Source: Roseiarcus sp963781895 (lineage in GTDB: Bacteria; Pseudomonadota; Alphaproteobacteria; Rhizobiales; Beijerinckiaceae). From it: a DNA stretch of 64,000 nt. A model generated the notes under the pieces. It saw only the letters and a list, made by a program, of their open reading frames with translations. It had not been told where the DNA came from and did no database searches. The stretch lies in contig CAWAIM010000031.1 of the NCBI GenBank assembly GCA_963781895.1, positions 124,001-188,000 on the forward strand. The letters are read 5' to 3'. The translations under genes were made by a program, and so were the position numbers. Below, in pieces: positions 43,987-54,310 of this stretch; position 1 is the first letter of the stretch; every line of letters begins with the position of its first letter.

Positions 43987-45708
43987 ATGACCGTGCCGCT
44001 ACGGGCCGCCCTCTATCTGCGCGTCTCGACGGCGCGGCAGGCCGAGCATGATGTCTCCATCCCCGATCAGAAGCGCCAGGGCGAAGCCTATTGCGCTTCA
44101 CGCGGCTACCAGCTCGTCGAGACCTATGTGGAGCCGGGCGCGTCGGCGACCAATGACCGTCGCCCCGAGTTCCAGCGGATGATCGAGGCGGGCACGTCGA
44201 AGCCCGCGCCGTTCGACGTGGTGATCGTCCATTCGTTCAGCCGGTTCTTCCGCGACCACTTCGAGCTGGAGTTCTATGTCAGGAAGCTGGCGAAGAATGG
44301 CGTGAAGCTCGTCTCCATCACCCAGGAGATGGGCGACGATCCGATGCACGTCATGATGCGGCAGATCATGGCGCTGTTCGACGAGTATCAATCGAAGGAG
44401 AACGCCAAGCACGTCATCCGCGCCTTGAAGGAAAACGCCCGGCAGGGTTTTTGGAACGGTTCGCTGCCGCCCATCGGCTACCGTGTCGTCGCGGCCGAGC
44501 AACGCGGCGCGAAGGTCAAGAAGAAGCTGGAGATCGACCCGCTCCACGCCGAAACGGTGCGGCTGATCTACCGGCTTGCGCTCCACGGCGACGGCGCCAA
44601 GGGCCAGATGGGCGTGAAGAACATCGTCAGCTACCTGAACCGCAACCGCATCTTCACGCGCGACGGAGGCCGTTGGGGCATCGGCCAAGTCCACCGCATC
44701 CTGACCCGCCGCACCTATATGGGCGAGCATGAGTTCAACAAGCGGGCCAAGTCCAAAGAGCTGAAACCCGTCAGCGAGATCGTGGTCGTGCCCGTCCCGC
44801 CGCTCATCGACCGCGAGACCTTCGACGCGGTGCAGGCGCTGCTCAAGGCCCGACATCCCACGGTGACGCCATCCGCCGTCATCAGCGGCCCGACGATGCT
44901 CACCGGCCTGATCCACTGCGCCAAGTGCGGCGGCGCCATGACCATCCGCACCGGCAAGGGCGGGCGCTATCGTTACTACGCCTGTTCGATGAAAGCCCGG
45001 CAGGGGCCGACAGCCTGCGAAGGCATGGCGGTGCCGATGGACAAGCTGGACGATCTGGTCGCCAGCCATCTCGAAGACCGTCTGCTCCAGCCCGAGCGGC
45101 TGGAAACGATCCTCGCCACCGTGCTCGACCGGCGGCAGGAGCGATCCGAGCGCCAGCATGAGCACATTGGCGAACTGAACCGGCGTGCGGCGGAATCCGA
45201 AGCCCGCCTCAAGCGCCTCTACGACGCCATCGAGGCGGGCGTCGCCGACCTGAACGACCCGGCGCTCAAGGACCGTATCGACGGCCTCAAGGCCATCCGC
45301 GATCAGGCGAAGGCCGATGCCGAGCGCGCCCAGGCCATGCTTGAGAACTCCGGCAGCAAGGCCGTTACGCCGCAGATGGTGCGCACCTTCGCCGAAACCG
45401 CGCGGCGGCATATCCGCCTTGAAGGGGGTGGTTATCGCCGCGACCATCTTCGCGCGCTCGCCCAGCGCGTTGAGGTCGCAGATGGCGAGGTCCGCATCAT
45501 GGGATCGAAGTCCCGGCTGCTACAGGTGCTGACCGGAAAAAATGGCGTAAATTCAGTGCCCACTCAGGGACTGAAGTGGCGGAGGGGGCGGGATTCGAAC
45601 CCGCGATACGGTTTCCCGCATACACACTTTCCAGGCGTGCGCCTTCAGCCGCTCGGCCACCCCTCCTCGTCGCCGCCCCTGAATGGCAAGCGCGAGCGAG
45701 GCGCATAG
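43987..45708 (+). CDS. Large serine recombinase (site-specific integrase)
   Basis: Up to 573 residues. Resolvase catalytic domain at the N-terminus: ALYLRVSTARQAEHDVSIPD with nucleophile Ser14, and VIVHSFSRFFRDHFELEFYV. Recombinase domain about 170-275 (MGVKNIVSYLNRNRIFTRDG), zinc ribbon CAKCGGAMTIRTGKGGRYRY then YACS (about 312-336), and a coiled-coil arm about 375-455. The last 43 codons read antisense through the tRNA-Ser gene at 45577-45666, giving RRGRDSNPRYG; the stop lies beyond it. A GACAGGGAGAC site precedes the ATG. It marks an integration at the tRNA. Confidence 0.9.
   Translation: MTVPLRAALYLRVSTARQAEHDVSIPDQKRQGEAYCASRGYQLVETYVEPGASATNDRRPEFQRMIEAGTSKPAPFDVVIVHSFSRFFRDHFELEFYVRKLAKNGVKLVSITQEMGDDPMHVMMRQIMALFDEYQSKENAKHVIRALKENARQGFWNGSLPPIGYRVVAAEQRGAKVKKKLEIDPLHAETVRLIYRLALHGDGAKGQMGVKNIVSYLNRNRIFTRDGGRWGIGQVHRILTRRTYMGEHEFNKRAKSKELKPVSEIVVVPVPPLIDRETFDAVQALLKARHPTVTPSAVISGPTMLTGLIHCAKCGGAMTIRTGKGGRYRYYACSMKARQGPTACEGMAVPMDKLDDLVASHLEDRLLQPERLETILATVLDRRQERSERQHEHIGELNRRAAESEARLKRLYDAIEAGVADLNDPALKDRIDGLKAIRDQAKADAERAQAMLENSGSKAVTPQMVRTFAETARRHIRLEGGGYRRDHLRALAQRVEVADGEVRIMGSKSRLLQVLTGKNGVNSVPTQGLKWRRGRDSNPRYGFPHTHFPGVRLQPLGHPSSSPPLNGKRERGA
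45577..45666 (-). tRNA. tRNA-Ser(GGA): tRNA-Ser (anticodon GGA)
   Basis: Reading the minus strand gives a class II tRNA: acceptor GGAGGGG pairing with CCCCTCC, D-arm GCCGAGCGGC, anticodon loop CTGGAAAG with anticodon GGA, long variable arm TATGCGGGAAACCGTA and T-loop GTTCGAATC, with an encoded 3' CCA at 45577-45579. The 3' half lies inside the 3' end of the recombinase frame on the other strand, so the tRNA is probably the attachment site. Confidence 0.95.
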
Positions 45709-45847
45709 CACCGCGCAACGCGCGGGCGCAAGCCGCGCGAACCGGCGCGGCGGCGCGCGTGGGCGCCGATGCGCAAACGTGGACAGCGGCGCCCGCCGTG
45801 CGTTAGACGAGGGCGATCCCTCAAGGCTCGGGCAAAGCGGCGGCGCG

Positions 45848-46171
45848 ATGCGGTTTCTGGCGCGATTGATCGGGTTGATGGCTCTTGCCGGCGCGTTCGC
45901 GGCGGCGGTGATCGACGGCGCGCGGTCGATCGCGGCCGGAACGTTCGCGCCGACGTCGTCGGGCGCGGCGCTCTATTGGCTGTCGCCGAAGGCGCTCGCG
46001 GGCCTGCAGGCCCTGGTCGAGAACCGGTTCGGCGCATGGGCGTGGGACGGCGTGCTGGTGCGCGTGCTGCTCGCGCCGGCCTTCGTCAGCCTGGCTGTGG
46101 TGAGCGCGCTGCTGTTCCTCGTCTCCCGCCGCCGGCCGCCGGAGATCGGACGCTCCAGCCGGGACCGGTAA
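45848..46171 (+). CDS. Small inner-membrane protein, unknown function
   Basis: 107 residues with two hydrophobic helices: LARLIGLMALAGAFAAAVID near the N-terminus and VLLAPAFVSLAVVSALLFLV near the C-terminus, ended by a basic SRRRPPE tail. The middle segment ARSIAAGTFAPTSSGAALYW resembles small membrane proteins of Rhizobiales sometimes labelled PetM-like. Its ATG at 45848 follows a long GC-rich stretch; the upstream extension of the frame is unlikely to be coding. Function not known. Confidence 0.7.
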   Translation: MRFLARLIGLMALAGAFAAAVIDGARSIAAGTFAPTSSGAALYWLSPKALAGLQALVENRFGAWAWDGVLVRVLLAPAFVSLAVVSALLFLVSRRRPPEIGRSSRDR

Positions 46172-46360
46172 GAGGCGGCGCCGGGCCCGCGCTTTTGTCA
46201 GCGCGCGAGCGCGTTCAAGGGCTTAGGCGCCAAAAACCGCAACTTTCGCGGAACCGACGCGGGCGGGGCCGGCGGGGCATTTATCAAGCTCCCGGCGTTA
46301 TTTCGCTCGCCCGCCACTGACAACTCATCTGATCTGTAATCCGGTCGAATTGAAATTTTT

Positions 46361-46440
46361 CCAAGCCAATCCAAGCCAGACCAAACCGGGCCAAACGAAA
46401 CCAAGAAAAACCAAGCCAAAAATCCTTGGATTTCCTTGGA
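46361..46440. repeat. Array of 10-bp-phased CCAA repeats followed by inverted copies
   Basis: Six decamers begin with CCAA at exactly 46361, 46371, 46381, 46391, 46401 and 46411 (first unit CCAAGCCAAT), then two decamers ending in CCTTGGA (46421-46440) present the motif inverted. The period equals about one helical turn. It lies in a 519-base non-coding gap (46172-46689) in which no gene was recognised. Confidence 0.8.
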
Positions 46441-46689
46441 TTCTCTCGTCCGAATCGGGATTTCTCAATGGGTTGCGGGGATTCCAAAGCAAAAAAATCC
46501 GTCGCTCGCTGTCGACAATCACGTGAGAGCGGCCCGCACAGGCCATCCCGACCGCGCTCGCCGTCACCGTTATGTGAACCGCCGATCCCGTCATTCATGG
46601 CGAGAGTCAGAATAGCACGGCTTTCGATTTTCAGAAAGGAAAATATTCAAAATTCGGCGCGCCGCGCATGGGTCGGTCATCAGACGGGC

Positions 46690-49600
46690 TCATGACGATG
46701 TTGTCCGCGCTTCCGCCTCCGCGCGTTCGAGATTGAGCGCGAGCAGCCGCGCCAGGGCGTCGTCGGTCGAAATGTCTTCCGGCCAGCCGTAGGCGGCGGC
46801 GACGGCGCGGTCGAGCGCCTCGTGCGCGTCGGCGAGCCAGCGCGGGCGCTGGTTGTAGAGGTTGGTCAGCGTGCGCTCTTTCAGCTTGGCCGCCGCCTCG
46901 ACGGTCTTGGGGAGAACGCGGTCGGGATAGCGGCGCGGCGCCTCGCCGGGCGCGGCGGTCGGCGTCACCTCGGGCACGATGTCGACGAGATCGGGCGGAT
47001 TGAGCCAGGCGCGGCGCAAGTCATCGAGCGTCTTCGCCGCCGCCGCGATGCGCCGCGCGCGCGGATCGTCGGCGTAGTCCGCCGCCGGAATGTTCGGCGT
47101 CAGACGGTCGGGGAACGGGAAGGTCTCGAAGGTGGTGGTCGGGGTGTAGCGCGGATCGTTGCCGACTTCGAGCCAGGTGCCGAGCCGCAGCGACCACGCC
47201 TCATGGAAGCGCGAATGCAGGACGCCGAAGGTCGTGTCGTCGTCGCGGGCGATGACGATGAGATCTGGTGGTCCGGGCAAGACCGCGACCATCGATCCAT
47301 AGCAAAGACGCGATGCTTCGCCACTCTCGGTGTCGCGACGTACCGTGCTCAGCCGCCGAGCCATGAGCGATTCTGGACGCGCGTTCAGCGCTAGCCCACC
47401 AATCGCGACGGCGTCGGCTCGCACGTCGCCACCACTTCTCGCGATAGGTCGCGCGATCGCTTGCCGTCGTCGCTCCGGCGTACGCGTCTCCGCGACATGA
47501 GAGAACGGCTGCTTCGAACAGCGCGGCTTCGCCTCTCGGTCAGTCGTCCAGCCGAAATCGATGAACCACATGTCGCGTGCGCGACGCGTACAGATGTCGC
47601 GTTCCGTTGATCCAGGGCGTTGAGCACGTCCGCAGTTGCGGCCGCCCGTTCGGGTTCATGCGGCTCGCGCAAGCCAAGCGCGGGCGCAAGCGTGCCCGGC
47701 AATGTCGAAGGGGCCGCCTTTCGTGACGCCCGATAAATGCGGCGTTCAGCGTTCTCTCTGAGCGGACGGCGTGCGGTCAGATTCGACGTGTCGGCGGACA
47801 AGTCGGCAGGGATTGTCTCCGCTCGGCGCGCCATCGAGGCTGTTGCTTCCGTCGCCCGATCACCGAAGCACACCAAACGTCACCCGCACCGCCGCGCCGT
47901 CGATCGTCCACGGCTCGTCGCTCCAGGCCTCGAAGATCGCGTTTCGCTCGGCGATCGGCTCCAACACCTTGCGGTTCGCGCCGCCGCGAATGGAGTTGGT
48001 CGCCACAAGGCCGACGCGCTGCGCGCGACCGGCCTCGATCGGCGCTTGCCACGCCTTGGCGAACCAGTAGCAGACGAGGTCCGCTTCGGCGGGCACGCGT
48101 CCCTGGTAAACGCGGAACAGCGTCTCGACGGTATCGTCGCCGAGCCCGCGCCGCAGCAACTTGCCGCCCAGAAACGGCGGGTTGCCGACGATGAAATCGG
48201 CCTCCGGCCACTCGGCTTCGACAAAGCCGCCCTTGCCGTCGGGCGTCAGCAGAGCGTCGCGGCATTCAATCGCGTCAAGCTTACGCAGGATCGGGCGAGG
48301 ATGGTGGCTGAATCGCGTTCTTGACCCGCCATTGGATGTCGCCGATCCAGATGGTCGTGCGCGCGAGTTCGGCGGCGAACGGGTTGATCTCGATGCCGTG
48401 CAGGATCTCCGGCCCGACGCGCGGCACGGCCATGCCAAGGCCCGAATGCCTCGCAGTCGAGAATGGCGCGCCATTCGATGTCCTTGACGCCCTGCAGCGC
48501 GAGATAGAGGAAATTGCCGGAGCCACAGGCCGGATCGAGAATGCGCAAGGCGCAGAGGCGGTCAATGAACGCGTCGCGTCTCGCTTCCGCCTTGGCGCGG
48601 GCGGCGTCGAAGCGCTTGGCCAGATCGCGGCTGCGCGGCCCGGCCGTCTGCGCTCGCGCCTTCGAGCGCGGGCGCCATGATCGCCTCGATCTTCGCTCTT
48701 CGCCGGCCTCCCATTCGCGCGCGCAAGGGGCGCAACACCACCGGCTCGACGATCATCATGATCTTGGCGGGGTCGGTGTAATGGGCGCCGATCTGGGCGC
48801 GTTTGTCGGGATCGAGAAAGCGCTCGAACAGCGTGCCGAAGATCGTCGGGTCGATGAGGCTCCAGTCGAGGCTCGATGCCGCGAACAGGAGGCCGATTTC
48901 CCCATAGTCCAGCGCCAGCGCCGGACGGCCGTCGAACAGGCCGCCGTTGAACTCGAGAATGCTTTCGAGATCGAAGTCGCCGCCCTTGGCCATGTCGTCG
49001 AACAGGCGCGTCAGGAACGCTTTGGCTGATCGGGCTTGCGCTCGGCCGCCTTCAAAAGCTTCTTCCATAAGCCCTCGGGCAGAAGCTTCACGCTGTCGGC
49101 GAAGAAGCAGAACACGAGCTGGTTGACGAAATGCGCCACCGCCTCGCGGTCGGGATTGCGGTGTTGCAGCCGGTCGGAAATCGCCTGGAACTTGTCCGCC
49201 GCCTCTTTGGTGAGCTTTTCCCGGGTGCGGCCTGAACGCAGCGAATTCCGGATTGTGGAAGACGGCGCGAAGGTGGGCCGAGGTTCAGCGGCTCGGCGAG
49301 GTCTTCGAGTTCGAACTCGTAGATGGCCGGGACTTCATTGGTCCAGCGGGTTTCGATGCGAAAGATATGCGTATCGCAGGCGACATGCAGCGGCGGGTTT
49401 TCGAGCGCGGCGGCGTAGCGGGTCAGTTGTTCCAGCGCCTTGCCGAGATCGCGCTTCTTCTTCTTGTATTCCCAGGCGAAAAAGCCCTTCTTCCAGACAT
49501 CGGCCCAGCCTTCGCCGCCGCCGGTCTTCGGCGCGCCTTTCTCGAAGGCGAAGTGATCGCCGACCGGATCGTCCTCTATGGGTGTCGGATGCTCGAAAAG

Positions 49601-49690
49601 CTGACAGAGATCGTTGAAATGGGTGTGCGCGGTCGCGCGCTCGGTCAGCGCCACCGGCTTCCATTTGCGAATGAACTCTTGCGGCGTCAT
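46690..49690 (-). pseudogene. MmeI-like (type IIL) restriction-methylase, several frameshifts
   Basis: Fragments in all minus frames rebuild one protein of about 1000 residues. N-terminus MTPQEFIRKWKPVALTERAT and a nuclease site GWADVWKKGFFAWEYKKKKR (Asp...ExK); then QAISDRLQHRNPDREAVAHF; LLFAASSLDWSLIDPTIFGT; SAM motif ILDPACGSGNFLYLALQG near 48540; EILHGIEINPFAAELARTTI; catalytic EADFIVGNPPFLGGK (NPPF) near 48190; target-recognition region; C-terminal intact frame from 47571. I count at least six one- or two-base shifts, one being an extra G in 49274-49276. All domains survive, so decay is recent or the shifts are errors. Confidence 0.75.
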
Positions 49691-50015
49691 CGGCGAGGCG
49701 AGCGAACCTTCGTGAGGCGGCCCTGCGCGGACCGTGGAAGCGAGTCCCGTGCGCTTAGCATGAGTCGGATAAGGGCAGAAATCGTGCCACATTCCGGGCC
49801 GCGACCCGACCGGAAACGGGAGGCCTTTCGGAAGCGCGGGCCGCAGTCCCCCCGCTCTCGGCAGACTGCTCGTCCCGGTCGAGGGCTCCAAATGGCTGAT
49901 CTTCCTTTTCGAAGCCGCTTGTTCCCGTTCGCTTGTGGACAATCCGGTTCCTGGCCGGCGGCGGCAGGTGTCGAGTTGGCGCGAATCATGCAGGACTCTC
50001 GCACCGGGAGTCCTC

Positions 50016-50957
50016 ATGCCGTTCCTCGCCATCCGGCACGTCACCGTCTATCGCTACCGCCGGCCGGTCGCCTTCGGCGAACACCGGATGATGCTCCGTC
50101 CGCGCGCCTCCCACGAGCAGAGAGTGATCCAGGCGGAGCTGAAGATCAGCCCGGAGCCGGCGAGCCTCAGCTTCGTCGACGACGCGTTCGGCAATTCTGT
50201 CGGGATCGCGCGGTTTTCGCGCCGGGCGAAGGCGCTGCGCTTCGAGAGCCTGGTGCGCCTCGAGCATTCGCCTCGCGGCGTAGCCCTCGATCGCGAAGCG
50301 GCCGGAGGGGCCTTGCCCGCCGGCTATAGCGCCGGCGAGCTGCGGGAACTCGGCCCCTATATCGAACGCCATCACCTCGATCCGATCGACGCGGTCGGCT
50401 GCTGGGCCCGGCAATTCCTCGACCCAGGCGGTCCGATCGGCGCCTTCGAGCTGCTGGCGCGATTGTCGCAGGGCATCCATCGCGGCTTCCTCTATCGGCG
50501 CCGGGAGGCGAAGGGGATCCAGCCGCCGGCGGAGACGCTGCGGCTCGGCCATGGCTCCTGCCGCGACTTCGCCATGCTGATGATCGAGGCGGCGCGCTCG
50601 CTCGGTTTCGCCGCGCGGTTCGCCTCCGGCTATCTCGCCGTCCCGCTCGACGATCCCGAGGAGACGACCAGCGGCGCGGCGCGCGGATCGACTCACGCCT
50701 GGGCGCAAATCCATCTGCCGGGCGCCGGCTGGATCGATTTCGATCCGACCAGCGGCACCGTCGGCAACTTCGACCTGGTCACCGTCGCGGTCGCGCCCGA
50801 TCCCCGCCACGCGCTGCCGCTGCACGGCACCTTTATCGGATTTGCGTCGGACCACATCGCCATGGAGGTGCAGGTGAGCGTGACGTCCGGCGCTCCGAAG
50901 GCGTTTCCGGCCGCAAGAAATCCGTCCGCGCGCCGACGACTTCGCCAGCGGGCGTGA
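50016..50957 (+). CDS. Transglutaminase-family protein
   Basis: 313 residues from ATG 50016. N-terminal bacterial transglutaminase-like domain (FLAIRHVTVYRYRRPVAFGE) followed by the papain-fold core. The catalytic triad is visible: Cys in LGHGSCRDFAMLMIEAARSL (about 188), His in GSTHAWAQIHLPG (about 229) and Asp in WIDFDPTSG (about 244). The family includes putative cysteine proteases often beside alpha-E proteins, which are absent here. A second gene of the same family lies 183 bases downstream. Cytosolic by lack of a signal. Confidence 0.9.
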   Translation: MPFLAIRHVTVYRYRRPVAFGEHRMMLRPRASHEQRVIQAELKISPEPASLSFVDDAFGNSVGIARFSRRAKALRFESLVRLEHSPRGVALDREAAGGALPAGYSAGELRELGPYIERHHLDPIDAVGCWARQFLDPGGPIGAFELLARLSQGIHRGFLYRRREAKGIQPPAETLRLGHGSCRDFAMLMIEAARSLGFAARFASGYLAVPLDDPEETTSGAARGSTHAWAQIHLPGAGWIDFDPTSGTVGNFDLVTVAVAPDPRHALPLHGTFIGFASDHIAMEVQVSVTSGAPKAFPAARNPSARRRLRQRA

Positions 50958-51140
50958 CCGGCGTCGAAACATTGAACGCCCCGACACGATCGCGGCGGCC
51001 TTATGCTAAGACTGCCTGATCGCGACTTGTCCGGCCGGCCTCTCGACGTCATGGCCGGGGGAGGGTCAATCGCACAAAGAGTCATGCTCGGGCGGCTTCG
51101 GGACGAGGTCATCGGAGGCGGCGCAATCGGGGGATGTCGG

Positions 51141-51948
51141 ATGAAGATTCGTGTCGGCTACGAGCTGATCTACGATTTTCCGCAAGCCACGCCGATGATC
51201 ATGGTTCTGGGAACCCATTTCACCCGGGCGTCCGACGTCATCACGCCGGACCATTTGACCACCAGCCCCTCCGTGCCGATTTCCCCCTATCGCGACGGCT
51301 TCGGCAATTGGTGCAGCCGCATCGTCGCTCCCGCCGGGCGAATGCGCCTGTCGGCCGACGGCGTCGTTCGCGACAGCGGCCTGCCCGACGCGGTTGTCCC
51401 TTCGGCTTCCCAGCACGCGGTGGAGGACTTGCCGCCGGAGACCTTGGTCTTCCTGCTGGGAAGCCGCTATTGCGAGACCGACCGCCTGTCCGAGGCGGCC
51501 TGGAGACCTGTTTCAAAAATCGCCGCCCGGATGGGCGCGCGTGCAGGCGATCTGCGATTTCGTGCATCGCCACATTGCGTTCGGCTATGAGCATGCCCGC
51601 CCGACGATGACCTCCCTGGAGGTATTCAACGAAGGCAAGGGCGTGTGTCGCGACTACGCGCACCTCGCCATCACGTTCTGCCGCTGCATGAACATTCCGG
51701 CGCGCTATTGCACCGGCTATCTTGGCGACATCGGCGTGCCGCCGCCCTACGGGCCGATGGATTTCGCCGGCTGGTTCGAGGCCTATCTGGGCGGGCGGTG
51801 GCGCACCTTCGACGCGCGCAACAACGTGCCGCGCATCGGCCGCGTGCTGATCGCGCAGGGGCGCGACGCGGCCGACGTGCCGATCACCCATACGTTCGGT
51901 CCCAATACGCTGGTCAGTTTCAAGGTCTGGACCGACGAGGTCGATTAG
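51141..51948 (+). pseudogene. Second transglutaminase-family gene, one-base frameshift
   Basis: First frame: MKIRVGYELIYDFPQATPMI to LGSRYCETDRLSEAAWR. Then the code jumps frame to SPPGWARVQAICDFVHRHIA, with catalytic Cys in GKGVCRDYAHLAITF, His/Asp region EAYLGGRWRTFDARNN, ending FKVWTDEVD. One extra C at 51507-51508 explains the break; repaired length is about 268 residues, normal for the family. It differs from the upstream paralogue in its N-terminal domain. Either a new pseudogene or an assembly error. Confidence 0.75.
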
Positions 51949-51990
51949 GCCGGCCCGCTTCGCCCCCCGCGCGCGTTTCGACTGGCCGGG

Positions 51991-53248
51991 TCAGGCGCGA
52001 TCGAACGCCCGCGCCGCGCCCACCACGTCGGCGAGACTGGAGAAGCCCTGCGGGCCGACCAGCAGCTCGCGCGCGAGCCTCAGCGCCCTGGCCTCCGAGC
52101 GCGCGCGCCGCTCCGGGTCGGCGATCGCCTCCAGGTCCTCGACATGGGCGAGGCCGAGAATGCGGCGGATCATTTTCGCCCCGGCGAAGGCCAGCGCATC
52201 CTCGAACAGCACGCGCAGGAACCGCGCCCGCTCTTTTTCCATCGCCGCGCGATCGTCCTCGGACGGAAAAAGGCTCGATCGGATAGGCGTCGCCCGACGG
52301 CGCCGCGCGCCACAAGTCGAGAAAGCGGCGGGCGAATCCCGACCAGACGTCCACGGCTTGCGCGAGAATCCAGTCGCGATAGGCGTCGCGCTCGGCCGGC
52401 GCGGCCTCGTGGCCCGATTGCGCGAAAAAGGCGAGCAGCAGATTGCCGATCACCGCGCCGACGTCGAAGCCGATCGGGCCGATGAAGGCGAATTCGGGGT
52501 CGATGACGCGCGTGTCGTCCGGCGTCGCCATGATCGAGCCGGTGTGCAGGTCGCCGTGGATCAGGGCCTGCGCGCTGGTCATGAACTGATATTTCCGCGC
52601 CTGCGCCGCGACCTTCAGCGCGCTGTCGCGCTCGAACGCGCGCTTGTGCGCGTCGAGCCACGGGCTGGTCCAGCGATTGAGCGGCGCCTCGCGATAGGGA
52701 TCGGTGAACACCAGATCCTCGGTGATCTTGCACAGCGCGATGTTGGCGGCGAACAGCTCGACCCGGCGCTTGTGCTCCGCCGCGGTCCCCGCGAGCACGG
52801 ACGTGTGAAACAGGGTCGCGGCGAGGAACGTGGCGATGTCGTCGGCGAAACGGGGATATTCGATCCCGCGGATCAGCCCCTTGCGCATGATGACATGGGG
52901 ATGGAGATATTCCATCACGATCATCGCCTGGGCGCGGTCGAAGTGGAACACCTCGGGCGTCAATCGTCCGGCGTAACGCGCCTGCTCGTTGAGCGCGCTG
53001 TATTCGAACCAGCTGCGCTCGAGCGGCAGGGGCCAGGACTCGCCGACGAGGCGGACATAGGGCAGGGCCTGTTTGACGACCACGCCGCCCAAATCCCCCT
53101 CGACGATGAACACGAGATTGAGATTGCCGTCGCCGACCTCGCGGATGCGCCAGCCGGACGGCTCGCCGCCGAGCCGTTGGCGGACGGCCGGAATTTCGGC
53201 CAGCGCGCCGGCCAGGCGCGAGCCGTCGACGGGCGCGTAAGTCGCCAT
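51991..53248 (-). pseudogene. mtnK: Methylthioribose kinase, one-base frameshift
   Basis: MtnK phosphorylates 5-methylthioribose in the methionine salvage pathway. From ATG 53248: GDGNLNLVFIVEGDLGGVVV (nucleotide loop), KQALPYVRLVGESWPLPLER, QALIHGDLHTGSIMATPDDT (catalytic HGDxH) and RVIDPEFAFIGPIGFDVGAV (metal Asp). Near the end the frame shifts: after AYPIEPF the coding continues elsewhere as EKERARFLRVLFEDALAFAG to the stop at 51991. Removing one G of the pair at about 52271-52272 restores about 418 residues. It follows a sugar-type ABC importer, so the likely substrate of that importer is methylthioribose. Confidence 0.82.
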
Positions 53249-53253
53249 CTCGT

Positions 53254-54292
53254 TCAGGCGCCCCGGCCGCCGCTGCGCGCGGTCCGCAGCCGCTCGGCGT
53301 AGACATTGATGATGAGCGCGACCAGCAGGATGATGCCGCGGATGAGGATCTTGAGGAAGCTGTCGATCTTCACATAGTCGAGGCCGTTGTTGAGCACGCC
53401 GAGCACGAACAGGCCGACGATCGTGTTGCCGATGCCGCCGCGTCCGCCGAACAGGCTGGTGCCGCCGACCACCACCGCCGCGATCGCGTCGAGCAGGAAG
53501 GTGTCGAATTCGTTCTGCTGCGCGCTGCCGAAATAGGCGACGCCGATCATGCCGGCGACGCCGGAGCACATGGCCGAGATCACCATCACCGCGCCGACGA
53601 TGAAGCGGACGTTGACGCCGGAATATTCCGCCGCCTCGCGGTTTCCGCCGACCATGTAGACGTAGCGGCCGAAGCGCGTGTAGGTCAGCACGAGATGGGC
53701 GACCAGCAGGAAAATCGCCGCGACGATGATGATCCAGGGGACGCCGCCGATCGATTTGGACCCCAGCGTCTGAATGAGGCTCGGGACGGAATAGGCGATC
53801 TGCCCGCGCACCAGCACCGCCGAGACGCCGGCGCCGATCTGCATCATCGCCAGCGTCATGATGAACGACGGGATGCCGATGCGGGTGACGCCGAAGGCGG
53901 TGATGAGGCCAAGCCCGCAGCAGGCGGCGAGCGTCAGGATGATGGCGATCGCCCCCGGCAACGGGCAGGTTGGCGATGTTCACGTAGTCCGGCTGCAAGG
54001 TGAAGAACGTCAGCACGATCGCGGTCGCGTTGGCGACCGCGCCGACGCTGAGATCGATCTCGGCGGTCAAAATGACGAAGGTCAGGCCGACGGCGATGAT
54101 CGCGGTGACCGAGACTTGCTGCAGAATGTTTTCCAGATTGCCGAGCGAGGCGAAGGACGGGCTCGCGATGCTGAAGAAGGCGATGAGGCTCAGCAGCGTG
54201 ATGAAGGGCGCGATGTTGCGCAATTGATCGCGCAGAAAATCCCCGAAGCGAAAGGGGCGGGCGGGGCTCGCATCGACGCCTGGCGTGTTCAT
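53254..54292 (-). pseudogene. Sugar ABC transporter permease (RbsC type), one-base frameshift
   Basis: ATG 54292 follows AAGGA. First frame reads FITLLSLIAFFSIASPSFAS and VGLTFVILTAEIDLSVGAVA (the GGiDLSvG loop as AEIDLSVG) to YVNIANLP, then the other frame continues PGAIAIILTLAACCGLGLIT, IPSFIMTLAMMQIGAGV and MVGGNREAAEYSGVNV (coupling loop) to the stop. One extra G in 53962-53964 explains the break. Repaired length about 345 residues. Middle gene of the importer operon before mtnK. Confidence 0.8.
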
Positions 54293-54310
54293 CAACGTCA
54301 AAATCCTTGG

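Noticed and set aside
46172..46689. CRISPR array suggested by evenly spaced repeats
   Set aside because: Repeat unit is 10 bp with no spacers and no cas genes nearby.
51920..54301. A single 793-codon minus-strand frame spanning permease and kinase
   Set aside because: It only arises because frameshifts join the permease N-terminus, an Arg/His-rich out-of-frame middle and the kinase; real similarity changes frame at 53962 and 52271.
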